Assembly: GCF_014534655.1 (NCBI RefSeq)
Contig: NZ_JACVVD010000008.1
Coordinates: forward strand, 244,352-308,351
Length of the DNA: 64,000 nt
Origin: Paenibacillus sedimenti
Lineage (GTDB): Bacteria > Bacillota > Bacilli > Paenibacillales > NBRC-103111
Direction: 5' to 3'
Shown here: piece by piece, positions 34,538-43,093 of the stretch
How the letters are laid out: each line of letters begins with the position of its first letter
How positions within the stretch are numbered: the first letter of the stretch is position 1
Position numbers and translations under genes: made by a program
The notes under the pieces: model-generated
Databases searched by the model: none
What the model was told of the DNA's origin: nothing
What the model saw: only the letters and a program-made list of their open reading frames with translations

Positions 34538-35530
34538 ATGAAATACCGTAAATTAGGAAACAGCGGAACGCTCGTATCCGAGCTGTGCCTTGGCACGATG
34601 TTATTTGGGAGTTCAACCGATGAAGCTGAATCGACGCGGATGGTGCACCAGTTTCTGGATGCAGGCGGGAATTTTATCGATACGGCGGATTTTTATACCG
34701 GAGGAACCTCCGAGGAGATCGTAGGAAAGGCTATCGGCGGGCGCAGATCGGAGGTCATTCTGGCAACGAAGGTTGGTATTGGCGTCGGTCCGCATCCGAA
34801 TGATCGAGGCAATTCCCGCAAGCATATTATGGATGGCATCGATGCGAGCCTTCGCCGGTTGAATACCGATTATATCGACTTGTACTACCTGCATGTATGG
34901 GATCACTTGACGCCGATCGAGGAAAGCTTAAGGGCGCTGAACGACCTCGTCACATCCGGCAAAGTCCGCTATATCGGCTGCTCCAATTTTCTAGCTTGGC
35001 ATCTGATGAAATCACTGGCACATAGCGATGCCAAGAACTATGCCCGTTTTGTCGTGATTCAGCAGCAATACAGCCTGGTCAGCCGCGAAATGGACCGCGA
35101 GCATATGTCTTTATGCGAAGAGGAAAAGGTCGGCATTATCCCATGGGGACCGCTTGGGGGAGGCTTGTTGTCGGGCAAGTACGATTCGCTCGAAAAGCCG
35201 GACTTCGGCCGATTCTCCTTAGGCTTAAAAGGCGAGTTCGATATCAACCACAAGTTCACGCCGAAAAACTTTGAGATTGTTAATGCGGTTAAGGAGATCG
35301 CACGGCAAACCGAGAAGAAGTCTTCTCAGGTTGCCCTGAATTGGCTGCTTGGTAAAAAGGAGATCACGGCACCGATCATCGGCGCCAGCAGCCTTGCCCA
35401 GTTCGAAGATAACTTGGGCGCGATCGGTTGGTCGCTCACGGCTGAGCAGTGGGAGCATCTGGACCAGGTCAGCAGTCTGCCGAGCGAGTATCCGCTGCGG
35501 TCGCATGAGCGGTTTAAACGTACATTGTAA
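34538..35530 (+). CDS. Aldo/keto reductase
   Basis: 330 residues from ATG 34538 (GGGAGG eight bases upstream). NADPH-dependent TIM-barrel reductase. The catalytic tetrad region is visible as FIDTADFYTGGTSEEIVGKA (Asp, Tyr), ILATKVG (Lys) and DLYYLHVWD (His). IIGASSLAQFEDNLGA binds the cofactor phosphate. It resembles YhdN/general-stress AKRs. Cotranscription with the MFS gene is likely given the short gap. Confidence 0.92.
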   Translation: MKYRKLGNSGTLVSELCLGTMLFGSSTDEAESTRMVHQFLDAGGNFIDTADFYTGGTSEEIVGKAIGGRRSEVILATKVGIGVGPHPNDRGNSRKHIMDGIDASLRRLNTDYIDLYYLHVWDHLTPIEESLRALNDLVTSGKVRYIGCSNFLAWHLMKSLAHSDAKNYARFVVIQQQYSLVSREMDREHMSLCEEEKVGIIPWGPLGGGLLSGKYDSLEKPDFGRFSLGLKGEFDINHKFTPKNFEIVNAVKEIARQTEKKSSQVALNWLLGKKEITAPIIGASSLAQFEDNLGAIGWSLTAEQWEHLDQVSSLPSEYPLRSHERFKRTL

Positions 35531-35978
35531 GGAGCATGAAGGGCGGCTGGAGTTAGTGGTGCGGAGACGAGTAGTAGGCAGATTTCGAGCGGCCTGATTC
35601 TTAAAAGCTCAATCCAATGTATAAGTATATTTCCAAAATCTGTATAATCGAGATTGGAGTCGTCCTTAGGAGTGCAGCCTGTTCCGATCGGGCAGATTAC
35701 GTTAATTGTCGGGGAAGATAACCTATGCAATTAGCGCCTTGAAAAAAACGATTGATGGTATTATCATAATGGTTATGTATTCGGCGGGAGGTGGTAGACC
35801 ATGGCAAATCATGTTGCCGGGACTAGCTTAACTCATGCAAAGCCTAATTATTGGGGCGATTCTTTGCATGGGGCGAACAATTGAGATAACATCGCCCAGG
35901 CGAAGCATGTATCGTTTCTAATAATGGGCTTTGCACCTTATTTTCATTTTCAATTAATGATAAGGGGCTGAGTAGGTC
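35531..35978. other. Gene-poor stretch with one tiny reading frame
   Basis: About 450 bases. Apart from the 27-codon frame listed next, I see an inverted repeat GGGGCGAT (35853-35860) with ATCGCCC (35891-35897) overlapping its end. No other gene or terminator is convincing. Confidence 0.4.
35801..35884 (+). CDS. Possible 27-residue small protein
   Basis: MANHVAGTSLTHAKPNYWGD and then SLHGANN before TGA. GGGAGG sits eleven bases before the ATG. The last third overlaps an inverted repeat that could act as a terminator. Hydrophilic, no membrane segment. It may be a real small protein, a leader peptide, or chance. Confidence 0.3.
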   Translation: MANHVAGTSLTHAKPNYWGDSLHGANN

Positions 35979-36629
35979 ATGAACGGGCCATTCATTAGAA
36001 ACCATCAGTATAATTTTATTAAAAAGCAAATCGGCTATCTGCAGCGCACGTGCCAAACCGTTTCCGACCGCAAGGTCGTAGAAGCCGTCCGGAGTAGCAC
36101 GGAATTCAAGATTAAGGAGCTATTTCCGGATTCAGAGGGGATCCAAGGAGAGCTGTTCGGTAACATCCCTGCGCTGCAAACCGCAGAGGATTTCGAGCAA
36201 TATCACCGGTCATTGGAATCCTATATGACAAATTTTCCGCAAGTTACGGAAAAACAGATCCGGAAGCTGTTCCATAAGAATAAAAAGTTGCCGATTCCTG
36301 ATTTGACCATAGATTACCGGTATTTGACCTACCTCGGATGGATCAGCATCTCCACGGGTAAATTGTTCCTGGTGTACCCTTTAGACGGACAAATCGTAGG
36401 GATTGAAGGGAAGTTTACCCCAACGAACAAAAAAGGTGTCTGCTTTTTATGCAACAAGCATGAAGAGCTCGCGTTATTTACAGCGGTATCCAAATCGAGG
36501 CCGGCTCATTCTTCGCCGGATTATTACAAGGCGGTTGGTAATTACTTGTGCATGGACAGTCAAGAATGCAACAAGAACATCACGGATGTCACCGCGCTCG
36601 AAAGATTTATTCAAGACGTTTTGAAATAA
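35979..36629 (+). CDS. FusB/FusC-like elongation factor G-binding protein
   Basis: 216 residues. An N-terminal helical domain (FIRNHQYNFIKKQIGYLQRT, DRKVVEAVRSS) is followed by a C-terminal zinc domain with four cysteines: Cys155 and Cys158 in VCFLCNKHEE, Cys191 and Cys197 in YLCMDSQECN. FusB proteins bind EF-G, release it from the ribosome when fusidic acid stalls it, and so give resistance; chromosomal relatives occur in many Bacillales and may have a housekeeping role. Followed by a strong terminator. Confidence 0.88.
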   Translation: MNGPFIRNHQYNFIKKQIGYLQRTCQTVSDRKVVEAVRSSTEFKIKELFPDSEGIQGELFGNIPALQTAEDFEQYHRSLESYMTNFPQVTEKQIRKLFHKNKKLPIPDLTIDYRYLTYLGWISISTGKLFLVYPLDGQIVGIEGKFTPTNKKGVCFLCNKHEELALFTAVSKSRPAHSSPDYYKAVGNYLCMDSQECNKNITDVTALERFIQDVLK

Positions 36630-36634
36630 CGAAG

Positions 36635-36662
36635 AGAGCTGCTCCGGCAGCTCTTTTTCTTT
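36635..36662 (+). terminator. Terminator of the FusB-like gene
   Basis: AGAGCTGC, loop TCCG, GCAGCTCT, then TTTTCTTT. Confidence 0.85.
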
Positions 36663-36767
36663 CGAAACGATTTTCACGCCCTTACCGCATAACCATTGCC
36701 ATCATATATGCATTCTGCAAGGTTAGAATTAAAATTGAAAATAAATTGCTGCTGGAGATGAGTCTTT

Positions 36768-37484
36768 ATGAGTTATGATCTGCATATTACGAAGGCCAAT
36801 AATTGGATTGAAAGTGAGAATCATCCCATCACATCAGATGATTTGTTAAAGATTGCTGAACTGATGGAAGCCTATAAAGGCATACCTTTTATATTGCGAA
36901 AGGGACGAATTACGCTATGCGGTGCAGATGACCGTGTCATTGGTCTAATGATTAAAATGGCTGAGAGAATAGGGGCCTATGTCCAAGGGGATGAAGGAGA
37001 ATATTACGATAACAGTAGCAAAGTGTATCCCCCTCCGCCTGATTATTTACGCCAAGAATGTGAGCCCCGGCAGCATGTGCCAAGTGCGGTTATTGGTAAT
37101 GATGGTTCGATTCACATCAACATACCCCGCCTCGTTAAAGAGGTAGATACAAAGCGTAATGAAGTTTTATGCCAACTTCATGGACAAAGTAACAACTGGC
37201 ATGTCGAATTGGCACATATGGTCTCAGGTAAGGTGAATTGGAAGTTGACCTATATTGGGGATGAGACTTTCATCAAATCACTAATCTATGATATTACCAG
37301 CAACCATAGCAGGAAAATGGGTGCAATCAGCCGTTCCAGGGATAATGTACAAGGTCTTTTGTATGAATGGACCACTTATTTGGGTAAAAACGGCCGTTTG
37401 AGCGATGAGACAATTTTATTAAAAATAAAGTGGAATGATCGTGAAGATGAAATATCACTCCCAAAGCATGCGCTAACGGAATAA
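36768..37484 (+). CDS. Hypothetical soluble protein
   Basis: 238 residues; GGAG lies nine bases before the ATG. The N-terminus (MSYDLHITKANNWIESENHP) resembles small families beginning MSYDxxIT that often occur beside immunity-like or uncharacterised genes, but I cannot name the family. The C-terminal half has NNWHVELAHMVSGKVNWKLT and a final region rich in charged residues. No signal or membrane segment. Its last codons and stop (ALTE-stop) lie inside a copy of the dispersed palindrome, so that repeat supplies the end of the protein. Confidence 0.62.
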   Translation: MSYDLHITKANNWIESENHPITSDDLLKIAELMEAYKGIPFILRKGRITLCGADDRVIGLMIKMAERIGAYVQGDEGEYYDNSSKVYPPPPDYLRQECEPRQHVPSAVIGNDGSIHINIPRLVKEVDTKRNEVLCQLHGQSNNWHVELAHMVSGKVNWKLTYIGDETFIKSLIYDITSNHSRKMGAISRSRDNVQGLLYEWTTYLGKNGRLSDETILLKIKWNDREDEISLPKHALTE

Positions 37485-37492
37485 CGATAGTT
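37473..37492 (+). repeat. Dispersed palindromic repeat, copy 4, overlapping a stop codon
   Basis: CTAACGGAATAACGATAGTT. The TAA inside it ends the preceding gene. Confidence 0.65.
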
Positions 37493-37596
37493 AAGAAGAG
37501 CAGATATGATTGTAAAATTATTTCATACAAGAGCGCCAATAAATTTTTATGGATCAACAAAGCGGCTTCTCCCAGCCGCAATAGGAGTGAGCGGAA

Positions 37597-38451
37597 ATGC
37601 TTAATAAGCTAACTAAACGATTTGTATATATGCCCGCGGACGGTTCTGTTGATCGTCCGATCCTTGGTGCCGTCATTGGAGACGACCGGACGCTCTTCAT
37701 AGACGCCGGCAATTCAGTCCGACATGCGACGGTGTTCCGCAATGCAGTGAGGAGGGAATATCCGTTGCGACCGTCGATAACTGCATTGACCCACTGGCAC
37801 TGGGACCATAGTTTCGGCGCCGCTTGCGACCTCAATTCACCGCTCGTTGCTTCCGTTATGACGCACCAAGCTCTTCAAAAGCTGGTCGGGTTAGATTGGT
37901 CGGACGAAGCGCTGGACGAACGGGTTAGGCAAGGTACAGAGATCGAGTTCTGTGCAGATTATATAAAGAAAGAATATGATGGCGTGAATAGAGACATTCG
38001 GGTAGTACTTCCGGATACTACGTTTGCCGATACATTGACACTTCATTTGGGCGCTGTATCATGCCATATCCAGCGCATTGGCGGCGTTCATGCAGAGGAT
38101 TCGTGCATATTGTATGTTCCTGAGGAGCGGGTGCTATTTCTCGGAGACGTACTAGGACCGGCGATCTACGATGGACCACGATATTATATTGCGCGGGATC
38201 TTCTTCGAATCGTAGAATTGATCAAGCAATACCATGTCGAATGGTACATTGAGTCGCACCATATGCCTGTGAACGCGGCGGAATTTTGGCGGGATATGAA
38301 CGAATATTGCACGTTTGCAGAGCTAGTGATGGAGCTTGGTGACAATAAGCCTGGAATCGAACGCGAATTGGTGAACCGAATCGGCAGAGAATTGGTAGAT
38401 GAGGATCGGGCGGTAATCGATCAATTTCTGCTCGGAGAGCGTCATTGTTAA
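37597..38451 (+). CDS. MBL-fold metallo-hydrolase
   Basis: 284 residues; AGGAG precedes the ATG. The zinc-binding motif of the metallo-beta-lactamase fold is THWHWDH (His66, His68, Asp70, His71); further ligands are in GGVHAEDSCILYV and LFLGDVLG, and IESHHMPV supplies the last histidine. No signal peptide. Such hydrolases have very diverse substrates and nothing here points to beta-lactams in particular. Single-gene unit. Confidence 0.9.
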   Translation: MLNKLTKRFVYMPADGSVDRPILGAVIGDDRTLFIDAGNSVRHATVFRNAVRREYPLRPSITALTHWHWDHSFGAACDLNSPLVASVMTHQALQKLVGLDWSDEALDERVRQGTEIEFCADYIKKEYDGVNRDIRVVLPDTTFADTLTLHLGAVSCHIQRIGGVHAEDSCILYVPEERVLFLGDVLGPAIYDGPRYYIARDLLRIVELIKQYHVEWYIESHHMPVNAAEFWRDMNEYCTFAELVMELGDNKPGIERELVNRIGRELVDEDRAVIDQFLLGERHC

Positions 38452-38539
38452 GAGATTTATATTAATGGATGATATTCTATTGTGAAGATAGAGTAGAACG
38501 GAATGACCAAGACGACTTAATATAATAAGGGGTAAGTAT

Positions 38540-38997
38540 ATGCAAATTAGAGCTTTTAAAGAATCCGATAAAGATTTTATTGTTAGTCTTGCTTTACGAT
38601 TTATGGAATTTGAGATGATGAGCTGGCGTGATCCAGGCAAATGGCAGAAGCACAGCTAAGGCTAGCCAAAGAATCAGTAGACAGTCTTTCTCCAGGCACG
38701 GAGATTTTTGTGGCGGAAGATGAAACAGGAGAGCTACTTGGTATCTTGGAAGTACAGCCTCATAAAGATAAATTGAACGACGTAGAACAAGGCTATACTG
38801 TGGCGATTACGGTTTCTCCGCAAGGTGAAGGTAAAGGAGTCGGCAAGGGACTCATGACGAAGGCAGAAGAGTGGTCAAGACAAAAAGGCTATCGACAGCT
38901 TATACTGAATGTCTTTAGCAATAACCATCGTGCTGTGAATTTCTATAAGCAACTTAATTATTAAATCGAAGTTGTGAAGATGGTAAAGGAGCTTTAG
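38540..38997 (+). pseudogene. GNAT acetyltransferase with frameshift and early stop
   Basis: ATG 38540 (after AAGGGG) begins MQIRAFKESDKDFIVSLALR. The frame stops at about 38659, but the protein continues in another frame from 38635 with AEAQLRLAKESVDSLSPGTE, the CoA loop SPQGEGKGVGKGLMTKAEEW and NHRAVNFYKQLNY. A TAA at 38962 then interrupts what would be the last eleven residues (IEVVKMVKEL and stop at 38997). Two lesions in one gene make it a true pseudogene rather than a sequencing slip. Confidence 0.78.
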
Positions 38998-39012
38998 ATT
39001 AGCCCAACCTCA

Positions 39013-39033
39013 TTACGACGGAGAATGATAGTT
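39013..39033 (+). repeat. Dispersed palindromic repeat, copy 5 (diverged)
   Basis: TTACGACGGAGAATGATAGT, just after the GNAT pseudogene. Confidence 0.5.
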
Positions 39034-39066
39034 GAGGAGCTTGCAACGATGTAGCTCCTCTTTCTC
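39034..39066 (+). terminator. Terminator
   Basis: GAGGAGCT pairs with AGCTCCTC around eleven bases, then TTTCTC. It directly follows a repeat copy. Confidence 0.75.
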
Positions 39067-39142
39067 AATGAACCGAGGGACGGGGAGAATAATGGAAAGA
39101 TAATCTGGCGTAACCTTATAAAGGCGGGGATACGTTATTCGG

Positions 39143-39517
39143 TTAACTAGTGATTTTCGAGGATCCTTCTTTCTTTATGCCATAAGTGACGAAAATGATA
39201 CCCGTGACAACAAACACGGGTTCTAACCAATTCGCTTCAGGTCCATTTGTTATACGATGAATTTGAAAAATCCAATGAAACACTACAATATCAAAACTCA
39301 GGAATAGACCTGTCGCTACCGTGAACCCATTAAAAAAAGATTTTGAAAAGAATTTGTGGAATACTGCCATTAGAATCAGAAGGACAATGATACCGCAAAA
39401 AACTGCCCCGATACGTTCTAGTGGCGTATCAGCTTTAAGCCCCGCTGCAAAAGCTTCTATAACATGAAAGAAAAAATCAGTTACAAAAAAAGCAACGACG
39501 GCACCAATAAATTTCAT
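39143..39517 (-). CDS. Hypothetical integral membrane protein
   Basis: 124 residues; AAGGAG precedes the ATG. Four hydrophobic segments: about 2-22, 38-55, 67-88 and 100-115. The third contains LFLSFDIVVFHWIFQIHRIT, which loosely recalls DUF2243-type proteins, but the match is not strong enough to name. It is read opposite to its neighbours. Confidence 0.65.
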   Translation of the reverse strand: MKFIGAVVAFFVTDFFFHVIEAFAAGLKADTPLERIGAVFCGIIVLLILMAVFHKFFSKSFFNGFTVATGLFLSFDIVVFHWIFQIHRITNGPEANWLEPVFVVTGIIFVTYGIKKEGSSKITS

Positions 39518-39691
39518 CAGAACGTCTCCTTCTTTTACATCATCATATTAATGATTATATTGGTTTTAGTAATACAAATCTATTGTCTCTTTCCTTATTC
39601 AACAACAGGGAACGTTAATTCTAAAGGGTTGTGCTTCAGTCTGCATTAACGGGCAGAGCGCGCCTAGCCAAGCTAGGAAGGGGGTAAGACT

Positions 39692-40282
39692 TTGCAATTG
39701 TTGCGGAAACGGCAATTTTGGTTGTTTATCGCTTTTGCAGAACTTATTGCATTTATAATTGTGTCATGGGGGTTGATTGTAACTCGGCAGGAGGTTGCCC
39801 GTTACGAAGGTTATTACGACACGATGTTAGGTAATCAAGTAATGGTTTTGTTCACAGCCGCTCACGATAACGTTAGACTGCTGGAACGGTTAATCGCAGG
39901 TGAAACGTTATCCTTTGAGGAAATGACAAAATTACGTGATGGAACCCTTACGTTTTCGAAATCGTACAGTGATCTAAATGGTTTGGTAATCCAACGGTTG
40001 GGAAAACCTTCTGAAAAGCTTTCAATGGAACCTGCAGAAATAGCGTATGCGATGACACAATTCTTTGATAAAAGGGTACTGCTGCCCGACTCCGATTCAT
40101 TTCAAATCGAAGGAATGGAAAAACAAATCCAATTCATGCATGGCATTCATCAGCAGTGGATAGATGCTTTTGGTGGGGGAAAATCCGTACCTGATCCGCA
40201 TCAATGGAAGGAAATTGCGGAAGGTTTATCCATTGGAACAAAAGATAAGTCTTTGGAGCTGGAAACAATACTATTCCGGTGA
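39692..40282 (+). CDS. Hypothetical membrane-anchored protein
   Basis: 196 residues from the TTG at 39692 (GGAAGGGGG upstream). One N-terminal membrane helix (FWLFIAFAELIAFIIVSWGL), then an extracellular helical domain of about 165 residues (MVLFTAAHDNVRLLERLIAG, FDKRVLLPDSDSF). No family is recognised. A diverged repeat-like sequence (GGACACGATAGC near 40300) and a good terminator follow. Confidence 0.62.
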   Translation: MQLLRKRQFWLFIAFAELIAFIIVSWGLIVTRQEVARYEGYYDTMLGNQVMVLFTAAHDNVRLLERLIAGETLSFEEMTKLRDGTLTFSKSYSDLNGLVIQRLGKPSEKLSMEPAEIAYAMTQFFDKRVLLPDSDSFQIEGMEKQIQFMHGIHQQWIDAFGGGKSVPDPHQWKEIAEGLSIGTKDKSLELETILFR

Positions 40283-40335
40283 CTGGGATAGGTTGAGGGA
40301 CGGGACACGATAGCTTAAACCCAGTGACTAAGAAA

Positions 40336-40363
40336 AAGGCAACCACTAAACATGGTTGCCTTT
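40336..40363 (+). terminator. Terminator
   Basis: AAAGGCAACC, loop ACTAAACAT, GGTTGCCTTT. Confidence 0.75.
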
Positions 40364-40482
40364 GCCACGCTAACAGGTAGTATTGTTTTATTAAAATAAT
40401 AAAATCGATAGATACCCTTCATGGTTTGAAGATAAAATACAGGTAGGACATATTAAGATCTGATTAGGAGGTTTCGGTTATT

Positions 40483-41217
40483 GTGAAACAGAACAAATAC
40501 GATGATTCCGGATTCTTCGAGAAATATAGTCAGATGCCGCGATCGCTTGGCGGATTGGATGCAGCCGGTGAATGGATTACCTTTCGTACATTGTTTCCTG
40601 ATTTGCGCGATAAAAAGATACTTGATCTTGGCTGCGGCTTTGGCTGGCATTGCCGTTATGCGCGCGAACTTCAGGCACGATCGGTGGTAGGCGTAGATCT
40701 CTCGGAGAATATGTTAGATCGTGCTAAAGCTATGACCGAAGATCCGCAAATCGAATATCGGCGTCTTGCAATCGAAGATATCGACTTTTCTGAAGGGGAA
40801 TTCGACGTGGTGATAAGTTCTCTTGCGCTCCACTATGTAGCGCAATTCGACATCATCTGTCGTAAAGTCTATCACTGCCTTGCTCCAGGCGGTACCTTCG
40901 TTCTATCGGTTGAGCATCCTATCTTCACCGCGCTCGCTGCACAAGAATGGTACTACGGACAGCAAGGTGAGAAACTGCATTGGCCTGTCGACAACTACCA
41001 CAATGAAGGTCCACGGCAGTCTAGATTCTTGGACAATGATGTCATCAAATACCATCGCACCATCACCACCCATATTAACGCATTAATTGAATCCGGCTTT
41101 AGAATTGTGAAGCTTTCCGAACTTCAACCAACCCAAGATATGCTGGATAAGAATTCTGCCTGGCAAGAAGAAATTCGGCGCCCGATGTTTTTATTAATTT
41201 CGGCAGTAAAAGGCTAG
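40483..41217 (+). CDS. Class I SAM-dependent methyltransferase
   Basis: 244 residues from a GTG start with AGGAGG ten or more bases upstream. The Rossmann methyltransferase core is clear: motif I ILDLGCGFGWHCRYA, motif II VVGVDLSENML, motif post-II FDVVISSLALHYV and YHCLAPGGTFVLSVEHPIFT. The C-terminal cap (EWYYGQQGEKLHWPVDNYHN) is like that of small-molecule methyltransferases. The acceptor is unknown. Single-gene unit. Confidence 0.9.
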   Translation: MKQNKYDDSGFFEKYSQMPRSLGGLDAAGEWITFRTLFPDLRDKKILDLGCGFGWHCRYARELQARSVVGVDLSENMLDRAKAMTEDPQIEYRRLAIEDIDFSEGEFDVVISSLALHYVAQFDIICRKVYHCLAPGGTFVLSVEHPIFTALAAQEWYYGQQGEKLHWPVDNYHNEGPRQSRFLDNDVIKYHRTITTHINALIESGFRIVKLSELQPTQDMLDKNSAWQEEIRRPMFLLISAVKG

Positions 41218-41330
41218 GGATTTTTGAAAGTGGCATTTAACTACCGGGTAACGTTAGCGCAATAATTGCACTTAACGGCTCCCGAGTGGCGGGAAGTCAT
41301 TAATTAATGTGAGTAGGAGAGGTTAGACGG

Positions 41331-41711
41331 ATGACATTTGATGAACTTTATATCAAGGCAAAATCGGTGTTAAATCCACGCAAACTTTCAGAATATGCAG
41401 ATGCTGGAGGAGTTGCAGCTGCGATTCTATCAGAAAGTGGAGATGTACATACAGGCGTATGTATTGACACAGCATGTTCGATGGGGTTTTGCGCTGAACA
41501 TGCCGCTGCAGCTGCCATGATCACCAAGGGTGAAAGCCGTGTACTAAAAATGATTGCTGTTGGTTGGGAAGGAAATATTATGCCTCCATGCGGTCGTTGC
41601 CGTGAGTTTATTAGTCAGCTTCATAACGATAATGTATATACAGAAGTGATGGTTGACCATGGTATTGTAGTTACCATAAAGGAACTTCTTCCACATGACT
41701 GGCGTAAATAA
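41331..41711 (+). CDS. Cytidine deaminase family protein (blasticidin-S-deaminase-like)
   Basis: 126 residues; AGGAGAGG precedes the ATG. Zinc site: Cys54 and catalytic Glu56 in GFCAEHAAAAAM, Cys87 and Cys90 in MPPCGRCREF. The CAEH form, rather than HAE, and the short length fit the cytidine deaminase / blasticidin deaminase group, which removes the amino group from cytidine or cytosine-containing nucleosides. Pyrimidine salvage or nucleoside-antibiotic detoxification cannot be told apart from sequence. Confidence 0.88.
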   Translation: MTFDELYIKAKSVLNPRKLSEYADAGGVAAAILSESGDVHTGVCIDTACSMGFCAEHAAAAAMITKGESRVLKMIAVGWEGNIMPPCGRCREFISQLHNDNVYTEVMVDHGIVVTIKELLPHDWRK

Positions 41712-41816
41712 TAAAGGCGATGGATCTGCAAACTTGAAGCAGCTGGTCGTCCAAGATTGGCTGCAATCGCCGTTAAACATTCATGTTAGGGCTAAGAAAT
41801 AGCCATTGTAAAAAAG

Positions 41817-41880
41817 GAGCGCTCGGTATGATGGGATTGTCCAAGGGTTCCAAACCCAATACCATCATACCGAGGCGCTC
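41817..41880 (-). terminator. Very long hairpin terminator of the TerC gene
   Basis: GAGCGCTCGGTATGATGG pairs with CCATCATACCGAGGCGCTC with one bulge, around a loop with a weaker inner hairpin. Read on the minus strand it is followed by CTCCTTTTTT. Confidence 0.8.
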
Positions 41881-41903
41881 TTATTATAAAAGCCAGCCTG
41901 TAA

Positions 41904-42608
41904 TTAGGCGACGCTTCCTGGTACTTTGATCTCTTTTTCTTCGTTCTTTTTGGCAAGGATTTTTCCGACAACAACGACAATTACGACCAATATAGCCGGC
42001 ACGACATACCTGCCATAAGGAATATGATCCGTAATAAAGGTGCCGACAATTTTATCGTGAATCATCATTTCACCAGCTGTGTACCCCAGAAGCGCAGATC
42101 CAAGTGTAACAATGATCGGAAAGCGGTTCATTAAGCGCATCAACAGCTGGCTGCCCCATATGATAATCGGAATACTCACGATCAATCCGAAAATGATAAG
42201 TCCCAAATGCCCCTCTGCCGTTCCTGCAATCGCAACGACATTATCCAAGCTCATCACGAAATCCGCGACAATGATCGTCTTAATCGCCTGCCACAAACTG
42301 TTGCCGCTCTTGATGTCGTTTCCTTCCTCTTCCCCTTTGAGCAGCTTAATCGCGATCCACACGAGCATGACTCCACCAATAGCGTTTACAAACGGGATTT
42401 TTAACAAGAACACTGCTACAAAGGTCAGCACGATGCGCAAGGCAACGGCGCCGAAACCGCCCCAGAATACTGCCTTTTTCTGTTGATCCTTAGGCAAATT
42501 TCTGGATGCAAGCGCAATAACGACTGCATTGTCCCCGCTAAGAATGATGTCGATAAAAATAATTTTCAAAAGAACAACCCAAGATACCCCTAACAATAAC
42601 TCTTGCAC
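41904..42608 (-). CDS. TerC family integral membrane protein (YjbE-like)
   Basis: 234 residues from the GTG at 42608 (AAAAAGGAGG ten bases upstream). Seven membrane helices. The family acidic motifs are FIDIILSGDNAVVIALASRN and VADFVMSLDNVVAIAG, which probably hold the transported ion. In Bacillales, TerC relatives export manganese, some loading secreted enzymes. I looked upstream for a yybP-ykoY manganese riboswitch and did not find its conserved sequence; a CTGCAG...CTGCAG hairpin is present near 42646-42675. Confidence 0.88.
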   Translation of the reverse strand: MQELLLGVSWVVLLKIIFIDIILSGDNAVVIALASRNLPKDQQKKAVFWGGFGAVALRIVLTFVAVFLLKIPFVNAIGGVMLVWIAIKLLKGEEEGNDIKSGNSLWQAIKTIIVADFVMSLDNVVAIAGTAEGHLGLIIFGLIVSIPIIIWGSQLLMRLMNRFPIIVTLGSALLGYTAGEMMIHDKIVGTFITDHIPYGRYVVPAILVVIVVVVGKILAKKNEEKEIKVPGSVA

Positions 42609-42834
42609 GATATATGTCCTCCTTTTTGAAATGCCGCGCAATCCTGCAGCTTGTCCAACATGCCCCTGCAGCAGGAAAACTACTTGCTTATTTTAACTGA
42701 TATTGTCGGAAAATACATGTACTTTTTATGATTTTAATTAACTCGTTACATGAGAGGTCAGGTTCTAAATCAGAAGGGTTTAATGAGTACCTATCGAATA
42801 CTTAATTAACCAATTAGTGGAATGAAGCTGATCC

Positions 42835-42999
42835 GTGTACACAATTGAGGGCCAAGCGGAAGGTATGTTTGGCTTGTTTTACAAGCCTGAATTTCAATGC
42901 GGTATCGGCTATGACGGCAATGCAGTGTATGATTTCCGGAATGCAGGTTCGAGCGAATTTACGCGGCTTCCTGCAGAACCGGTACGCTTCGTAATGTGA
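42835..42999 (+). pseudogene. Unidentified reading-frame fragment
   Basis: An open frame reads EGQAEGMFGLFYKPEFQCGI, then YDGNAVYDFRNAGSSEF to a TGA. The residue mix looks protein-like but there is no ribosome site and no family is recognised. Probably a gene scrap upstream of the AraC gene. Confidence 0.3.
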
Positions 43000-43093
43000 A
43001 TGTTCATCTTGTAGGGTTGCTGGTACTTTCGGCAATCCTGTGTGATTCTCCCTTAGAAAGATTCCAAGCCACTATATTGATAGGAGGGGCTAT

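Noticed and set aside
42609..42780. yybP-ykoY manganese riboswitch upstream of TerC
   Set aside because: The conserved GGGGAGUAG and CCGUCA-type elements were not found on the minus strand; only an ordinary CTGCAG hairpin is present.
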